This document shows positions 8,288 to 16,943 of a DNA stretch of 64,000 bases, one piece after another. Origin of the DNA: Klenkia brasiliensis (GTDB lineage: Bacteria; Actinomycetota; Actinomycetes; Mycobacteriales; Geodermatophilaceae); the NCBI RefSeq assembly GCF_900100695.1, contig NZ_FNCF01000006.1, positions 186,001 to 250,000 of the forward strand, given 5' to 3'. Positions within the stretch are counted from its first letter, which is position 1; every line of letters begins with the position of its first letter. Both the position numbers and the translations under genes were made by a program. The notes beneath the pieces are model-generated. The model had not been told where the DNA came from and searched no databases. It saw only the letters and a list, made by a program, of their open reading frames with translations.

Positions 8288-9133
8288 CTACCGCGGCTGG
8301 CAGGTGGGGCACCACCAGACCTTGCGGTTGCCCATCTCGGCGACCTCGACCGGCGTCCCGCTGCGCAGGCAGGGCTCGCCCTCGCGGCGGAAGACGTAGA
8401 AGGCGTCGTCCCGGCTGACGTGCCCGTCGGTGCCCGGCCGGTCGGCGGGGTCGGTGGTGATCTCCTTGCCGCCGCGGTCCACCGCGGCCTTCATCACCCG
8501 GCGCATCTGCGACCACATGGTCGTGAACTCGTCCTCGGTGACGTCGACGCCGGGCCGGTGCGGGTCGACCCCGGCCAGGAACGGCACCTCCGCCCGCCAG
8601 ATCAGCCCTGCCCCGGCGGTCACCGCCTGGTCCAGCAGCAGCCCGCCGATGGGCTTCGTGGACTTCCGCACCTTGGCCCAGGCGACGTCGGGGTCGGCGT
8701 CGTCGCGCAGCGGGTCGGGGCCGAGCTTGGCGACCGCGCGGTCCAGGCCCTCCTCGTCGACGAGCGTGCAGGTGATCGCCCCGCGCAGCTCGGCGCTGAG
8801 CGCGGCGTCCCCGCGCCCGGACCGCAGCCGCAGCCGGACGCCGGAGTCGTCGGCCTTCACCACCGGCCGGCCCGAGAGCTGCTGGTGGTCGTGGTCCCAC
8901 CAGGTCCAGCCACCGATCAGCCCCAGGTGCACGTGCAGGTACTGCGGGGAGTCCCCCGAGAAGCGCAGGAACAGGTTCTTGCCGAACGCCTCGGTGCCGC
9001 GCAGCGTGCGGCCGTCCAGCGCCGCCGCGCCGTCGGCGAACCGGCCCTGCGGGCTCTCCGCGTGGACCACGTGGCCGGTCATCGCCTCGTCGAACCGGCG
9101 CGCGTCGACGTGGATCATGTGTCCCTCGGGCAT
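8288..9133 (-). CDS. Fpg/Nei-family DNA glycosylase (Nei2-like) with altered zinc finger
   Basis: This is a 281-residue base-excision repair glycosylase/AP lyase. The N-terminus MPEGH provides the catalytic Pro2 and Glu3 once Met is removed, as in actinobacterial Nei2. The H2TH region and a C-terminal zinc finger follow. The finger reads C255-x2-S258 ... C275-x2-C278, so the second expected cysteine is a serine (codon AGC). It may still bind zinc with an alternative ligand or a weakened site. The start is ATG at 9133, with the parS-like palindrome 20 bp upstream. It diverges from the RNB gene. Confidence 0.9.
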   Translation of the reverse strand: MPEGHMIHVDARRFDEAMTGHVVHAESPQGRFADGAAALDGRTLRGTEAFGKNLFLRFSGDSPQYLHVHLGLIGGWTWWDHDHQQLSGRPVVKADDSGVRLRLRSGRGDAALSAELRGAITCTLVDEEGLDRAVAKLGPDPLRDDADPDVAWAKVRKSTKPIGGLLLDQAVTAGAGLIWRAEVPFLAGVDPHRPGVDVTEDEFTTMWSQMRRVMKAAVDRGGKEITTDPADRPGTDGHVSRDDAFYVFRREGEPCLRSGTPVEVAEMGNRKVWWCPTCQPR

Positions 9134-9152
9134 GGGCCCTGTGTACCTGCAC

Positions 9153-9166
9153 GTTCCACGTGGAAC
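9153..9166. promoter_or_regulatory. parS-like palindrome, copy 1 (exact)
   Basis: GTTCCACGTGGAAC is a perfect 14-bp palindrome, extended by one more complementary base on each side (C...G). It differs by one base from the Streptomyces parS consensus GTTTCACGTGGAAC. It lies between divergent nei-like and RNB genes, ending 9 bp before the RNB GTG. A transcription-factor operator is the alternative, but other copies lie inside coding sequence. Confidence 0.7.
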
Positions 9167-9175
9167 GGTGACGGG

Positions 9176-10564
9176 GTGGCTCGCGTGCTGAGGGTGTCCG
9201 GTCCGCTCGACTTCGTCGCGGTGCGCGAGGAGTTCGACGTCCCGCAGGGGTTCCCGGCCGACGTCCTCGCCGAGGCCGACCGGGTGGCGGCCAACCCCCC
9301 GCTGCCCGACCACGACGCCACCGACCTGCCGCTGGTCACCCTCGACCCGCCCGGCGCCCGCGACCTCGACCAGGCGGTGCACCTGGCCCGCACGGACAGC
9401 GGCTACCGGGTCTCCTACGCCATCGCCGACGTCGGCGCATTCGTCCCGCTCGGCAGCGCGCTGGACGCCGAGGCCCGCCGGCGCGGCCAGACCGTCTACT
9501 GCCCCGACGGCCGCACCCCGCTGCACCCGCCGCAGCTGAGCGAGGGCGCGGCCAGCCTGCTGCCCGGCCAGCTCCGCCCGGCCGCTCTGTGGACGATCGA
9601 CCTGGACGCCGACGGCGAGGTGACCGCGGTGGACCTGCGCCGGGCCCGGGTGCGCAGCCGCGCCCAGCTGGACTACGAGTCGGTCGGCGAGCAGCTGCCC
9701 GTCGAGCTGGAGCTGCTGCCCGAGATCGGCCGGCTGCTGCAGGCCCGGGCCCGCGACCGGGGCGCGATCGAGCTGGGCACGCCGTCCCAGGAGGTCGAGC
9801 CCGGGCCCGACGGCGGCTGGACCGTCGTGTTCCGCGGCCAGAGCGACGTCGAGGGCTGGAACGCGCAGATCTCCCTGCTCACCGGCCGCTGCGCCGCGCG
9901 GCTGATGCTCGACGGCGGCGTGGGCATCCTGCGCACCCTGCCGCCGCCGGACCCCGGCGCCGTGGCCGCGCTCCGGCGGCTGGCGCCCGGCCTCGGGGTG
10001 GCCTGGCCCGACGGCGCGACCCCGGGCGAGGTCGTCGCCACCCTGGACCCGGCCCGGCCCCGGCACGCCGCCTTCCTCGACGCCGCGACCTCGCTGCTGC
10101 GCGGCGCCGGCTACACCGCCTTCGACGGCGAGCCCCCGGCGCAGCCCGGGCACGGCGGTGTCGGCGGGCCCTACGCCCACGTCACCGCCCCGCTGCGCCG
10201 GCTGGTCGACCGGTTCGGCACCGAGGTCTGCCTCGCCCTCGCCGCGGGTGCCCAGCCGTCGGCGGAGCTGCGGGCCGCGCTGCCGGAGCTCACCGACCTG
10301 ATGGCTGCCTCCGACCGGCGCACCCACGCCGTCGAGCGGGCCGTCGTCGACCTGGTCGAGGCCACCCTGCTGGCCGACCGGGTGGGCGAGGTGTTCGATG
10401 CGGTCGTGCTCGACGCCGACGACGACCGCGCCACGGTGGTGCTGGTGGACCTGGCCGTGCAGGGCCGTGCCGACGGCCGGTTCGAGGCCGGCGAGGTCGC
10501 CCGGGTGCGGGTCGAGGTCGCCGACCCGGCCACCCGCACGGTCCGCTTCGGGGACGCCCGGTGA
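9176..10564 (+). CDS. RNB-domain exoribonuclease (RNase II/R family)
   Basis: This 462-residue protein is dominated by an RNB catalytic domain. The metal-binding aspartates are seen in TLDPPGARDLDQAVHL (about 57-72), followed by YAIADVGAFV and RRRGQTVYCPDGRTPLHPP. YAHVTAPLRRLVDRFG near 332-347 is the conserved RNB C-terminal signature. Cold-shock domains and a full S1 domain are missing, as in the compact actinobacterial subfamily, so it is much shorter than RNase R. The GTG at 9176 begins just after the parS-like palindrome; GTGs at 9185 and 9194 are alternatives. The stop overlaps the aminotransferase start (GTGA). Confidence 0.88.
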   Translation: MARVLRVSGPLDFVAVREEFDVPQGFPADVLAEADRVAANPPLPDHDATDLPLVTLDPPGARDLDQAVHLARTDSGYRVSYAIADVGAFVPLGSALDAEARRRGQTVYCPDGRTPLHPPQLSEGAASLLPGQLRPAALWTIDLDADGEVTAVDLRRARVRSRAQLDYESVGEQLPVELELLPEIGRLLQARARDRGAIELGTPSQEVEPGPDGGWTVVFRGQSDVEGWNAQISLLTGRCAARLMLDGGVGILRTLPPPDPGAVAALRRLAPGLGVAWPDGATPGEVVATLDPARPRHAAFLDAATSLLRGAGYTAFDGEPPAQPGHGGVGGPYAHVTAPLRRLVDRFGTEVCLALAAGAQPSAELRAALPELTDLMAASDRRTHAVERAVVDLVEATLLADRVGEVFDAVVLDADDDRATVVLVDLAVQGRADGRFEAGEVARVRVEVADPATRTVRFGDAR

Positions 10565-11721
10565 GCCTGCTCGCCCAGCGCCTGCAGGGCTTCGGGACGA
10601 CGGTGTTCGCCGAGATGAGCGCCCTGGCGGTGGCCACCGGCTCGGTCAACCTCGGGCAGGGCTTCCCCGACACCCCCGGCCCGGCCGAGGTGCTGGACGT
10701 CGCCCGCGCGGCCATCGGCACCGACCTCGACCAGTACCCGCCCGGCCCCGGCCTGCCGGTGCTGCGCGAGGCGGTCGCCGCCCACGTGCAGCGCTTCCGC
10801 GGCCTGTCCTACGACCCGGCCACCGAGGTGCTGGTCACCGCCGGGGCCACCGAGGCGCTGGCCGGCGCGCTGCTGGGGCTGCTGGACCCCGGCGACGAGG
10901 TCGTGGTCTTCGAGCCCCTCTACGACAGCTACGCCGCCTGCATCTCGATGGCCGGCGGCGTCGTCGTCCCGGTGCCGCTGCGGCCCCCGCCACCCGGGGA
11001 GGCCGGCCGGTGGACCTTCGATCCCGCGCAGCTGCGGGCCGCGGTGACCCCCCGCACCAAGCTGGTGCTGCTCAACACCCCGCACAACCCGACCGGCAAG
11101 GTGTTCGACCGGGCCGAGCTGGAGCTGGTCGCCGACGTCGTCCGCGAGCACGACCTGGTGGCGCTGACCGACGAGGTCTACGAGCACCTGGTCTTCACCG
11201 GAGCGCGGCACGTGTCGCTGGCGGAGCTGCCCGGCATGCGCGAGCGCACGCTGGTGGTCAGCAGCGGCGGCAAGACGTTCTCCACCACCGGCTGGAAGGT
11301 CGGCTGGGTGTGCGGCCCGGCCGAGCTGGTGACCTGCGTGCGGACGGCGAAGCAGTTCCTCACCTACGTCAACGCCGGCCCGTTCCAGCCGGCCATCGCC
11401 GCCGGGCTCGGCCTGCCCGACGCGTTCTTCGCCCGGGTCGCCGCCGACCTGGAGCACCAGCGCGACCTGCTCGTCGCCGGGCTCGCCGAGGCCGGGCTGC
11501 CGGTGATCAGCCCGGAGGCCACCTACTTCGCCACCGTGCGGGTCGACGGGGACGGGCTCGCCTTCTGCCGCGAGCTGCCGCACCGGGTCGGGGTGGTCGC
11601 CGTCCCCATGTCGGCGTTCTACCTGGCCCAGCACGCCGAGCTGGGCCGCGACCTGGTCCGGTTCGCCTTCTGCAAGCGGCCCGAGGTGCTCGCCGAGGCC
11701 GTCCGGAGGCTGACCGCATGA
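10561..11721 (+). CDS. PLP-dependent aminotransferase class I/II (KAT/YbdL-like)
   Basis: This 386-residue fold-type I aminotransferase shows NLGQGFPD (30-37), NTPHNPTGK (about 178-186), DEVYEHLVF and the PLP lysine in SSGGKTFSTTGWKVGW. The pattern matches the kynurenine/glutamine/methionine transaminases (E. coli YbdL; also some DapC proteins). The next gene is an omega-amidase, the partner needed to pull glutamine transamination forward, so a methionine-salvage or glutamine-transaminase role is the best inference. It starts GTG, overlapping the RNB stop, and ends in an ATGA overlap with the amidase. Confidence 0.88.
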   Translation: MSLLAQRLQGFGTTVFAEMSALAVATGSVNLGQGFPDTPGPAEVLDVARAAIGTDLDQYPPGPGLPVLREAVAAHVQRFRGLSYDPATEVLVTAGATEALAGALLGLLDPGDEVVVFEPLYDSYAACISMAGGVVVPVPLRPPPPGEAGRWTFDPAQLRAAVTPRTKLVLLNTPHNPTGKVFDRAELELVADVVREHDLVALTDEVYEHLVFTGARHVSLAELPGMRERTLVVSSGGKTFSTTGWKVGWVCGPAELVTCVRTAKQFLTYVNAGPFQPAIAAGLGLPDAFFARVAADLEHQRDLLVAGLAEAGLPVISPEATYFATVRVDGDGLAFCRELPHRVGVVAVPMSAFYLAQHAELGRDLVRFAFCKRPEVLAEAVRRLTA

Positions 11722-12479
11722 GGGTGGCCGTCGTCCAGCACGACATCGTCTGGGAGGACCGGGCGGCCAACCACGCCCGGCTGGCCGGGCTGGTCGACCG
11801 CGCGGTGGGCGCCGGCGGTGAGCTGGTGCTGCTGAGCGAGACCTTCTCCACCGGGTTCTCCATGCGGCACGGCATCGGCGAGCCCGAGGGCGGGTCGTCG
11901 GCGCAGTGGCTGGCCGAGCAGGCCGCCCGGCACGGCGTCTGGGTGGGCGGTTCCAGCGCCGAGGTCGCCGCCGACGACCCGCGGCCCGCCAACTCCTTCG
12001 TGCTGGCCGGTCCCGACGGCACGGTGCACCGCTACCGCAAGCTGCACCCGTTCACCCACACCGGTGAGCACGAGTACTTCCGGGCCGGCACCACCCCGGT
12101 GACCGTGCAGGTCGGCGACCTGCGGGTGAGCCTGTTCGTCTGCTACGACCTGCGCTTCGCCGACGAGTTCTGGGCCCTCGCCCCGGACACCGACGTCTAC
12201 CTGGTGCCGGCCAACTGGCCCGCCGCCCGCCGGCTGCACTGGCAGACCCTGCTGCAGGCCCGGGCGATCGAGAACCAGGCCTACGTCGTCGGCTGCAACC
12301 GGGTGGGCACCGCCGGCGACGGCACCGAGCACGCCGGCGACAGCCGCATCATCAGCCCGCTCGGCGAGCTGCTGGCCACCGCGGCGGGCGGGGAGACCGT
12401 GCTGGTGGCCGATGTCGACCCGGCCGAGGTCGCCCGGGTGCGCGAGCGGTTCCGCTTCCTGCAGGACCGGCGCCCCTAG
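11718..12479 (+). CDS. Omega-amidase of the nitrilase superfamily (YafV/Nit2-like)
   Basis: This 253-residue carbon-nitrogen hydrolase has an intact Glu-Lys-Cys triad: E41 (LLSETFSTGF), K108 (YRKLHPF) and C142 (VCYDLRF). The GEHEYFRAG segment after the lysine is typical of omega-amidases that hydrolyse alpha-ketoglutaramate or alpha-ketosuccinamate. Coupling with the upstream aminotransferase would close the glutamine transaminase/omega-amidase cycle and release ammonia and 2-oxoglutarate. The ATG overlaps the aminotransferase stop. It is convergent with the antiporter gene, overlapping by 4 bp. Confidence 0.9.
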   Translation: MRVAVVQHDIVWEDRAANHARLAGLVDRAVGAGGELVLLSETFSTGFSMRHGIGEPEGGSSAQWLAEQAARHGVWVGGSSAEVAADDPRPANSFVLAGPDGTVHRYRKLHPFTHTGEHEYFRAGTTPVTVQVGDLRVSLFVCYDLRFADEFWALAPDTDVYLVPANWPAARRLHWQTLLQARAIENQAYVVGCNRVGTAGDGTEHAGDSRIISPLGELLATAAGGETVLVADVDPAEVARVRERFRFLQDRRP

Positions 12480-14095
12480 TCCTCGGGCTGGACGCCGACC
12501 AGGCGGACCTCCTCGGCGTCCAGCTGGGCCATCACCCGGCGCAGCACCAGGTCGTCGATGGCGTGCAGGTCGCGCAGCCGGACCACGGCGTCCCGCTTGT
12601 CGGCCAGCAGCGCCAGCCGCAGCCGCCGCTCGGACTCCGCCTCGGCCAGCACCGCCTTCTTCGCCGCGCGGTGGTCGGGGTCGGTCACCCGGCCGTCGCT
12701 GAGCACCTGGGTCAGGTGCAGCTGCCGCTCCCGGGCCTCGTGGGCCTCCCGCACCCGGGCCACCACGGCCTCGGGGACGCCGAGCTCGGCGGCCCGCACG
12801 TCCAGCGCGGCCTGCGCGGCACCCAGGGCCTCCCGCTGCGCCAGCAGCTCCTCCTGCGCCTCCGCCGGGTCGGGCTGCAGCCGGGAGAAGCGGATGACCG
12901 CCGGCAGGGTGAGCCCCTGCACCACCAGCAGCACGACGATGACGCCGAAGGTGACCATCAGCAGCAGGTCCCGGCCCTCCAGCGGCCCGCCGGCCGCCGT
13001 CGTCGTGGGGACGGCGAGGGCCGCCGCGAGCGACACGGCCCCGCGGAAGCCGGCCCACTGGCCGGGCAGCCGACCGCGGAACCCCACCCGGCGCAGCCGC
13101 TGCGCCGGCCGCCGGTCCAGGGCCCGGATGACGTAGGGCAGCGTGTTGCCCCAGACCAGCCGGGTGCCGGCCACCGTGAGGGCGACCCACAGCGTGGCCA
13201 CCACCCCGGTCCAGATCTCCGCCGCGCTGCGGCCCTCGACCACCGCGTGCAGCTCCAGCCCGACCAGCACGAACAGCGACCCGTTGAGCAGGAAGGTGGT
13301 CAGCGACCAGAACCCGGCGGCCTGCACCCGGGCGCTGGGTGAGATGACCCGGGTGGCGATCTGGGTGAGCGTCAGCCCGCAGGTGACCACCGCGACCACG
13401 CCCGAGGCGTGCAGCAGCTCGGCGGGCAGGTAGGCCACGAACGGGGTCAGGACGCCGACCACGTTCTCCAGCCGGACGTCGGTCAGCCGCCGGCGCAGCT
13501 CGGTGACCGCGAAGGCCAGCGCCAGCCCGACCGCGATCCCGCCGGCGTAGGAGGCCACCAGCCGCCAGGCCACCCCGCCGGGCCCGACGTCCAGCGTGCC
13601 CACCGCCACCCCGACCGCGACGCCGAAGACCACCAGCGCGGTGCCGTCGTTGACCAGGCTCTCCGCCCGCAGCAGGGTGCGCGCCCGGCGCGGCAGCAGG
13701 CCGGCGACCGTGGCGATGGCCGTGGCGTCGGTGGGCGCGAGCACCGCGCCGAGCACGAACGCCATCGGCCAGGACAGGCCCAGCGCGTGCCCGACGACCG
13801 CGACCGTGCCGGCGGTGACCAGCACCAGGCCGACCGACATCAGGCTGATCACCCGCAGGTCCGCCCGGATCTGGCGCAGCGAGATGGTCAGCGACTCCCA
13901 GTACAGCAGCGCCGGGAGGAAGAGGAACAGGACGACGTCGGGGGGCATCTCCACCCCGCCGACGCCGGGCAGGAACCCCACGACGGTGCCCAGGGCGAGC
14001 AGCACCAGCGGCGGCGGGAGCCGGACCCAGCGCGCCAGCAGGGTGCCGAGGAGGACCAGGACACCGACGACCACCACGACCTCGAGCGCGTGCAC
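12476..14095 (-). CDS. CPA1-family Na+/H+ antiporter
   Basis: This 539-residue protein has about 12 membrane segments up to residue 400. The ion-binding region is LAPTDATAIATVAG (about 120-133), with a second conserved stretch ESLVNDGTALVVF (about 144-156). GFRGAVSLAAALAVP near 350 is the cytoplasmic-side CPA1 motif. A cytoplasmic tail of about 120 residues rich in Ala, Glu and Arg is predicted helical. It should exchange Na+ or K+ for protons at the plasma membrane. The GTG start is preceded by a strong GAGGGGAAGG. It may be co-transcribed with the EEP gene 17 bp upstream. Confidence 0.92.
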   Translation of the reverse strand: MHALEVVVVVGVLVLLGTLLARWVRLPPPLVLLALGTVVGFLPGVGGVEMPPDVVLFLFLPALLYWESLTISLRQIRADLRVISLMSVGLVLVTAGTVAVVGHALGLSWPMAFVLGAVLAPTDATAIATVAGLLPRRARTLLRAESLVNDGTALVVFGVAVGVAVGTLDVGPGGVAWRLVASYAGGIAVGLALAFAVTELRRRLTDVRLENVVGVLTPFVAYLPAELLHASGVVAVVTCGLTLTQIATRVISPSARVQAAGFWSLTTFLLNGSLFVLVGLELHAVVEGRSAAEIWTGVVATLWVALTVAGTRLVWGNTLPYVIRALDRRPAQRLRRVGFRGRLPGQWAGFRGAVSLAAALAVPTTTAAGGPLEGRDLLLMVTFGVIVVLLVVQGLTLPAVIRFSRLQPDPAEAQEELLAQREALGAAQAALDVRAAELGVPEAVVARVREAHEARERQLHLTQVLSDGRVTDPDHRAAKKAVLAEAESERRLRLALLADKRDAVVRLRDLHAIDDLVLRRVMAQLDAEEVRLVGVQPED

Positions 14096-14112
14096 GGGGT
14101 CGATCCTTCCCC

Positions 14113-15066
14113 TCAGACCGGCGGCAGCACCAGTTCCGCCGCCAGCGCGCGGTGGTCGCTGCCGGGCAGGTCGTGCACCTCGAAGGAGGCCACGCCGATC
14201 CGGCGGTCGGCCAGCACGTGGTCCAGGGTCAGCCGGGGCTGCGGGCGGCCCTCCGGCGTCCAGGTGTGCACCAGCGAGCGGCCGGTGCGGGCACCGGCGT
14301 CGGCGTACCCCCGGGCCAGCAGCCGGCGGTAGGTGGCGTGGTCGGGGGTGGCGTTGAAGTCACCGGCCAGCACCCGCAGCACGTCGCCGCCGGCCGCGGG
14401 CAGCTGCGCCATCTCCCGCTCCCACCGGCGGGTGCGCCGCGTGGTCACCGGCGGGTCGGTGTGCACCGCGACGACCTCCAGGTCCGGACCGCCGGGCACG
14501 GCCAGCCGGACGACGGGCTGCTCGAACCGGCCGGGTGCACCCGACCGCCCGAGCACCTCCAGCCGGGTCCACACCGCACCGCCCGCGGCCGGCGGCGCAC
14601 CGGGCCGGTGCCCGCGCACGTGCTCGCTGGGCAGCAGGTCGGCCAGCCCGGCATCCCGGAACCGGCGGTCGGCGTCCGGGGTGAGCTCGACCAGGCAGAG
14701 GACGTCGGCGTCGAAGGACCGCACCAGCTCCACCAGGACGGCGGGGTCGGCGCGGCCGTGCAGCAGGTTCGCCGACACGATCCGCACCCGGGGCCCCGCC
14801 CCGGGCGGGGGCGCGGCCACGGTGCGGCCTGCGGTCGCCCCGGCCAGCACACCCGCGGCGGCCGCGGCGACCACGGTGGCCAGCGGGGCCCGCCGGGCCG
14901 CGGCGACCCCCAGCGGCAGCACCGCCGACGCCGCGGCGTAGGGGACGAAGGACATGCCGGGGACCAGGGGCCAGCCCCGCTCGGTGCCGGTGGCGCGCAA
15001 CCCGGCGCACACCGCCCACGGGACGGTCAGGGCCAGGGGCAGCAGCTCGCGCCGGACGGTGCTCAT
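14113..15066 (-). CDS. Membrane-anchored endonuclease/exonuclease/phosphatase-family protein
   Basis: This 317-residue protein begins with about three membrane segments (residues 8-85) and ends with an EEP domain. Catalytic motifs are visible: SANLLHG, LVELT, VAVHTDPP, LAGDFNATPDH and the terminal GSDHRALAAEL. EEP domains cleave phosphodiesters in nucleic acids, inositol phosphates or sphingomyelin; membrane-anchored actinobacterial forms probably act outside the cell. The substrate is unknown. The ATG at 15066 gives the natural membrane start. It diverges from the CYTH-CHAD gene. Confidence 0.87.
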   Translation of the reverse strand: MSTVRRELLPLALTVPWAVCAGLRATGTERGWPLVPGMSFVPYAAASAVLPLGVAAARRAPLATVVAAAAAGVLAGATAGRTVAAPPPGAGPRVRIVSANLLHGRADPAVLVELVRSFDADVLCLVELTPDADRRFRDAGLADLLPSEHVRGHRPGAPPAAGGAVWTRLEVLGRSGAPGRFEQPVVRLAVPGGPDLEVVAVHTDPPVTTRRTRRWEREMAQLPAAGGDVLRVLAGDFNATPDHATYRRLLARGYADAGARTGRSLVHTWTPEGRPQPRLTLDHVLADRRIGVASFEVHDLPGSDHRALAAELVLPPV

Positions 15067-15104
15067 CGCCGCCCATGATCGACCACGGGGTTGCCGTTCA
15101 CCTG

Positions 15105-15129
15105 GCTGAGGTAGAAAGCCCACCTCAGC
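15105..15129. promoter_or_regulatory. Inverted repeat in the CYTH-CHAD leader
   Basis: GCTGAGGT (15105-15112) and ACCTCAGC (15122-15129) form a perfect 8-bp inverted repeat with a 9-bp spacer. It ends 28 bp before the CYTH-CHAD start and lies between two divergent genes. It could be an operator or an RNA hairpin; no regulator gene is adjacent. Confidence 0.4.
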
Positions 15130-15157
15130 GGATCAACCGAGCAGGAGTGGGTGCAGC

Positions 15158-16933
15158 GTGGCGACCGAGCACACGGAGATCGAGCGGAAGTTCGACGTCG
15201 AGGAGACGTTCGCGCTGCCCGACCTCGCGGGGGTGCCCGGGGTGGCCTCGGTCGGCGCCCCCGTGGTGCACGAGCTGGCGGCCACCTACTACGACACCGC
15301 CGACCTGCGGCTGGCCCGCGCCCGGATCACCCTGCGCCGTCGCACCGGCGGTCCCGACGACGGCTGGCACCTCAAGCTCCCGGCCGCCGCCGGCGCCCGC
15401 CGCGAGCTGCACACCGTGCTCGGCCGGGCGCTGAAGTCCCCGCCGCGGGCGGTGCTGCTGCCGGTGCTGGGCGTCGTCCGGCGCGCCCCGGCCGGCCAGG
15501 TCGCGACCCTGCACACCCGCCGCACCGTCGTCCCGCTGCTGGGCGAGGACGGCCGGGTGCTCGTCGAGGTCGCCGACGACCAGGTCACCGGCACCGCGCT
15601 GCCGGCCGCCGCCGGTGAGGCCGCCGTCGTCACCACCTGGCGCGAGGTCGAGGTCGAGCTGGTCGACGGCGACGAGGAGCTGCTGGGCGCGGTCGGCGCC
15701 GAGCTGGTCGTCTCCGGTGCCCGCCCCTCGGCGTCGGCGGCGAAGCTGACCCGGGTCCTGGCCGACCGGCTGGCCGGCCCGCCGCCGGCCCCGGTCGCCG
15801 ACGAGGCCGACGACGAGGACGACGCCGGCGACGGCGAGGACGCCCCGGTGGTCGAGGAGCCGCTGCCCACCGGCAAGAAGGCCCGCGCCAAGGAGCTCGC
15901 CCGCCGCGAGGAGGCCGCCAGGAAGGCCGCCAAGCAGGCCAAGAAGGCGAAGAAGGCCGCGGCGAAGGAGGCGGCGGAGGCCGCGCGGCTGGCCGCGGTC
16001 CCCAAGGCCGGCGAGGTCGTCGTCGCCGCGGTCGGCGGCCAGCTGGAGGCGCTGCAGCGGGCCGACCTCATGGTCCGCACCGACGTCCCCGACGGCGTGC
16101 ACCAGGTGCGGGTCGCCGCGCGCCGGATCCGCAGCATCCTGGCCGCCTACCGCCCGGTGCTCGACCGCACCCGCACCGACGCCGTCCGCGACGAGCTGCA
16201 GTGGCTGGGGCAGGAGCTCTCGGGCACCCGCGACGCCGAGGTCTCCCTGGAGCACCTGCGCGAGCTCGTCGCCGCCCAGCCCCCCGAGTTCGTGCTCGGC
16301 CCCGTCGCCGCCCGGCTGCAGCAGGCCGAGATCCAGGGCGGGACCGCGGGCGCCGGCCACGCCGTCGCCACCCTGAGCCTGTCCCGGTACCTGAACCTGC
16401 TCGACGCCCTGCACGCCCTGGTCGCCGCGCCGCCGCCGACCGAGCGGGCCGCCGAGCCCGCCGCCGACGTGCTGGCCGACGTGCTGCGGCACACGGTCAA
16501 GCGGCTGCAGAAGCTGGTCGACACCGCCGAGGACGCCGAGTTCGCCGAGGACGGCGAGGTGCACGGCGCGGCGGAGAGCCCCTACGACCTCGCGCTGCAC
16601 GAGGTGCGCAAGGCCGGCAAGCGGGTCCGCTACACCGCGGAGGTCGCCGCCCCGGTGCTGGACGCCGGCGGGAAGAAGAACGGCGCCGTGATGGGCGTGG
16701 TCGACGCGATGAAGCAGCTGCAGGACGTGCTGGGCGACCGGCAGGACACCGTGGTCACCCGGGAGCTGTGCCGCACCCAGGGCCTGGCCGCCTTCGCCGC
16801 CGGCGAGAACGCCTGGACCTACGGCCGGCTGCACGCCCTGGAGGAGATGCGGGCCGTGCAGGCCGAGCGCGACTTCTGGGCGCTGTGGCCGACGCTGGGC
16901 CCCGTGCTGAACGGGGTCACGCGCAAGCGGTGA
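15158..16933 (+). CDS. CYTH-CHAD protein with lysine/alanine-rich linker
   Basis: The 591 residues start with a CYTH domain (about 1-205) whose triphosphate-tunnel motif is ExExK at 7-11 (EIERK). An acidic stretch (DEADDEDD) and then a Lys/Ala-rich predicted helix (about 235-285) follow. A CHAD domain (about 290-585) carries the paired basic HQVRVAARRIRS and HEVRKAGKRVRYTAE repeats. CYTH domains hydrolyse triphosphates and CHAD domains bind polyphosphate, so a role at polyphosphate granules is the best inference. The GTG start has AGGAG upstream. The alternating acidic and basic linker is unusual and could itself bind polyphosphate. Confidence 0.92.
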   Translation: MATEHTEIERKFDVEETFALPDLAGVPGVASVGAPVVHELAATYYDTADLRLARARITLRRRTGGPDDGWHLKLPAAAGARRELHTVLGRALKSPPRAVLLPVLGVVRRAPAGQVATLHTRRTVVPLLGEDGRVLVEVADDQVTGTALPAAAGEAAVVTTWREVEVELVDGDEELLGAVGAELVVSGARPSASAAKLTRVLADRLAGPPPAPVADEADDEDDAGDGEDAPVVEEPLPTGKKARAKELARREEAARKAAKQAKKAKKAAAKEAAEAARLAAVPKAGEVVVAAVGGQLEALQRADLMVRTDVPDGVHQVRVAARRIRSILAAYRPVLDRTRTDAVRDELQWLGQELSGTRDAEVSLEHLRELVAAQPPEFVLGPVAARLQQAEIQGGTAGAGHAVATLSLSRYLNLLDALHALVAAPPPTERAAEPAADVLADVLRHTVKRLQKLVDTAEDAEFAEDGEVHGAAESPYDLALHEVRKAGKRVRYTAEVAAPVLDAGGKKNGAVMGVVDAMKQLQDVLGDRQDTVVTRELCRTQGLAAFAAGENAWTYGRLHALEEMRAVQAERDFWALWPTLGPVLNGVTRKR

Positions 16934-16943
16934 GACTGGCACC

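Noticed and set aside
9153-9166. GTTCCACGTGGAAC as a local operator of the RNB gene
   Set aside because: Its position near the start would allow this, but other copies lie inside unrelated genes, so a chromosome-wide role is more likely.
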